Positions 63,244-64,000 of a DNA stretch of 64,000 nt are shown here, piece by piece. How positions within the stretch are numbered: position 1 is the first letter of the stretch; every line of letters starts with the position of its first letter. A program made the position numbers and the translations under genes. Origin of the DNA: Muribaculaceae bacterium. Its GTDB lineage: Bacteria > Bacteroidota > Bacteroidia > Bacteroidales > Muribaculaceae. Location of the stretch: the NCBI GenBank assembly GCA_009775365.1, contig VSPM01000002.1, positions 1 through 64,000 on the forward strand, in the 5' to 3' direction. Below the pieces are notes generated by a model. That model did not search any database, was not told where the DNA came from, and worked only from the letters and a program-made list of their open reading frames with translations.

Positions 63244-63263
63244 CACCCGTTATTCTACCCTTC

Positions 63264-63307
63264 AAGAGCGCGTCATGACAAACCATGATGCGCTCTTCTA
63301 TTTTTTT
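63264..63307 (+). terminator. Terminator of the pyr operon
   Basis: AAGAGCGCGTCATG (63264-63277) pairs with CATGATGCGCTCTT (63284-63297), 14 bp with one G-U pair and a 6-nt loop, followed by CTATTTTTTT. Confidence 0.85.
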
Positions 63308-63312
63308 ACTGT

Positions 63313-63349
63313 TTTGTTATTGCAGAATTATGAATTTTTAGTAACTTTG
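63313..63349 (+). promoter_or_regulatory. Promoter upstream of the structured RNA
   Basis: TTGC (63320-63323), 18 bp, TAACTTTG (63342-63349); a second TTTG is at 63313-63316. Start expected near 63356. Confidence 0.6.
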
Positions 63350-63355
63350 CGATGC

Positions 63356-63705
63356 GGCCGCACGAAGCCCGGCTTGGGCATGTGGGCGGGCGCAGACATT
63401 TTGAAAGCGTTTATCCGCGCTGATTCTTGACTTATCGGAATTCTCGCAAAATTTCATCATCGTCAGGGATTGAGCAACGGTAGATGCCTTGTGGTTCTGT
63501 ATTCATACACAACGGAGTCTCATGAATTTTCCCGGCGGCCAATAAACTGCCAGGGAAGTTTATTGCGAGTCCGTGCTTATGTATACATTTACAGCGTAGG
63601 CTTCTGATGTTGCTCGTTCTTACGATGATGGGCAATGCGAGAAGCCTCGATAAGTGGGAGCGGGCAACGGGTACAGGCTCCTACGCTTTCTGTTTTATTA
63701 TTGTT
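63356..63705 (+). ncRNA. Probable structured non-coding RNA (long rod)
   Basis: No gene fits this stretch, yet its two halves are complementary in order over 288 nt. Paired tracts are 63403-63410 with 63683-63690 (GAAAGCGT/ACGCTTTC), 63430-63437 with 63648-63655, 63441-63448 with 63636-63643, 63455-63463 with 63622-63630 (CATCATCGT/ACGATGATG), 63472-63478 with 63609-63615 (GAGCAAC/GTTGCTC), 63497-63501 with 63590-63594, 63512-63516 with 63570-63574, and 63529-63533 with 63553-63557. Small unpaired loops lie between. The U-rich TGTTTTATTATTGTTTTC after the closing stem could end the transcript. A strong promoter precedes it. A 6S-like regulatory RNA or a long 5' leader of the next gene are the main options; no family is recognised. 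Confidence 0.6.
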
Positions 63706-63748
63706 TTCTTGCCAACGAGGGGTGTCCGAAGGCGCTTTATACAGGCAC

Positions 63749-64000
63749 ATGAAACTTTTTTTAATCTTTTCAATTCTTGCCACCGTTTCTTTTCTATCGA
63801 AAATAAACGCTCAGACATCAACCGCCACCCTGGACCACAACGGGGAGCTGACAACATTCAACGGCTCATCCTCTTTTGCCAAGGCCATGGAAGCCGCATC
63901 CGAGGGAGATGCAATCTATCTCTCAGCCGGCCATTATGACGCAACCGACATCACAAAACCTGTTTCCATAAAAGGGACAGGCTTCATCGACGACAAGGAT
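63749..64000 (+). CDS. Start of a secreted protein (partial), beta-helix-like
   Basis: From ATG at 63749 the frame is open for 84 codons to the window edge. It begins with a clear signal peptide (MKLFLIFSILATVSFLSKINAQ). After it, SSFAKAMEAASEGDAIYLSAGHYDATDITKPVSIKG matches the opening strand pattern of right-handed beta-helix proteins (pectate-lyase-like). Function cannot be judged from the fragment. Confidence 0.75.
   Translation, partial: MKLFLIFSILATVSFLSKINAQTSTATLDHNGELTTFNGSSSFAKAMEAASEGDAIYLSAGHYDATDITKPVSIKGTGFIDDKD

Noticed and set aside
63356..63705. tmRNA or RNase P RNA
   Set aside because: No tmRNA-like 3' acceptor end or tag frame and no conserved RNase P blocks were found, although the size would fit.

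Overview
The window looks like a gut Bacteroidales chromosome, most plausibly Muribaculaceae or a close relative (inference). The grounds are SusC/SusD pairs, a hybrid two-component system (HTCS), BACON and DUF4859 lipoproteins, T9SS-like C-terminal tails, and repeated Bacteroidetes-type promoters (TTTG/TTG, about 19-21 bp, TAnnTTTG). No rRNA, tRNA, CRISPR array, phage or intact insertion sequence was seen.

Layout. 1-7.7 kb: secreted proteins of unknown function and a membrane TPR-HTH regulator. 8.0-12.4 kb: L-lactate use (lutABC plus lactate permease). 12.6-20.3 kb: an arabinose operon (periplasmic mutarotase, SSS symporter, Nudix-type AraR regulator, araD, araA, araB). 20.4-23.6 kb: a decayed strip with a RhuM-family gene and a GH20 gene, both carrying internal deletions, on either side of an intact msrAB lipoprotein gene. 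23.7-48.6 kb: a large polysaccharide/glycoprotein utilization locus. On the minus strand it has GH127, SusC, SusD, two or three DUF4859/BACON lipoproteins, two secreted HExxH zincin-like proteins and a separate HTCS gene; on the plus strand it has GH97, GH43-CBM32 and a second GH127. 48.8-52.6 kb: leuB, a secreted CE1-like esterase and a secreted GH13 amylase. 53.0-63.3 kb: pyrC-carA-carB-pyrK-pyrD-pyrF-pyrE-pyrB, the whole de novo UMP pathway in one direction. 63.3-64 kb: a probable structured non-coding RNA and the start of another secreted protein.

How it fits together. The utilization locus appears aimed at beta-L-arabinosylated material. Two GH127 enzymes keep the Glu/Cys zinc set of HypBA1-type beta-L-arabinofuranosidases, and a retaining-type GH97 and a GH43 accompany them. 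Two secreted zincins in the same transcription unit suggest the target may be a plant hydroxyproline-rich glycoprotein rather than a bare glycan. Released L-arabinose would be handled by the araR-regulated operon 20 kb upstream.

The most interesting items are four. The pyr operon leader has a strong promoter, an unannotated 40-codon leader ORF and a Rho-independent terminator that the ORF runs into, giving a PyrL-like attenuator. PyrB carries a C-terminal PyrI-type zinc domain with no PyrI allosteric domain. A roughly 290-nt rod-like RNA lies at 63403-63690. Three 9-bp tandem arrays sit between genes of the same strand.
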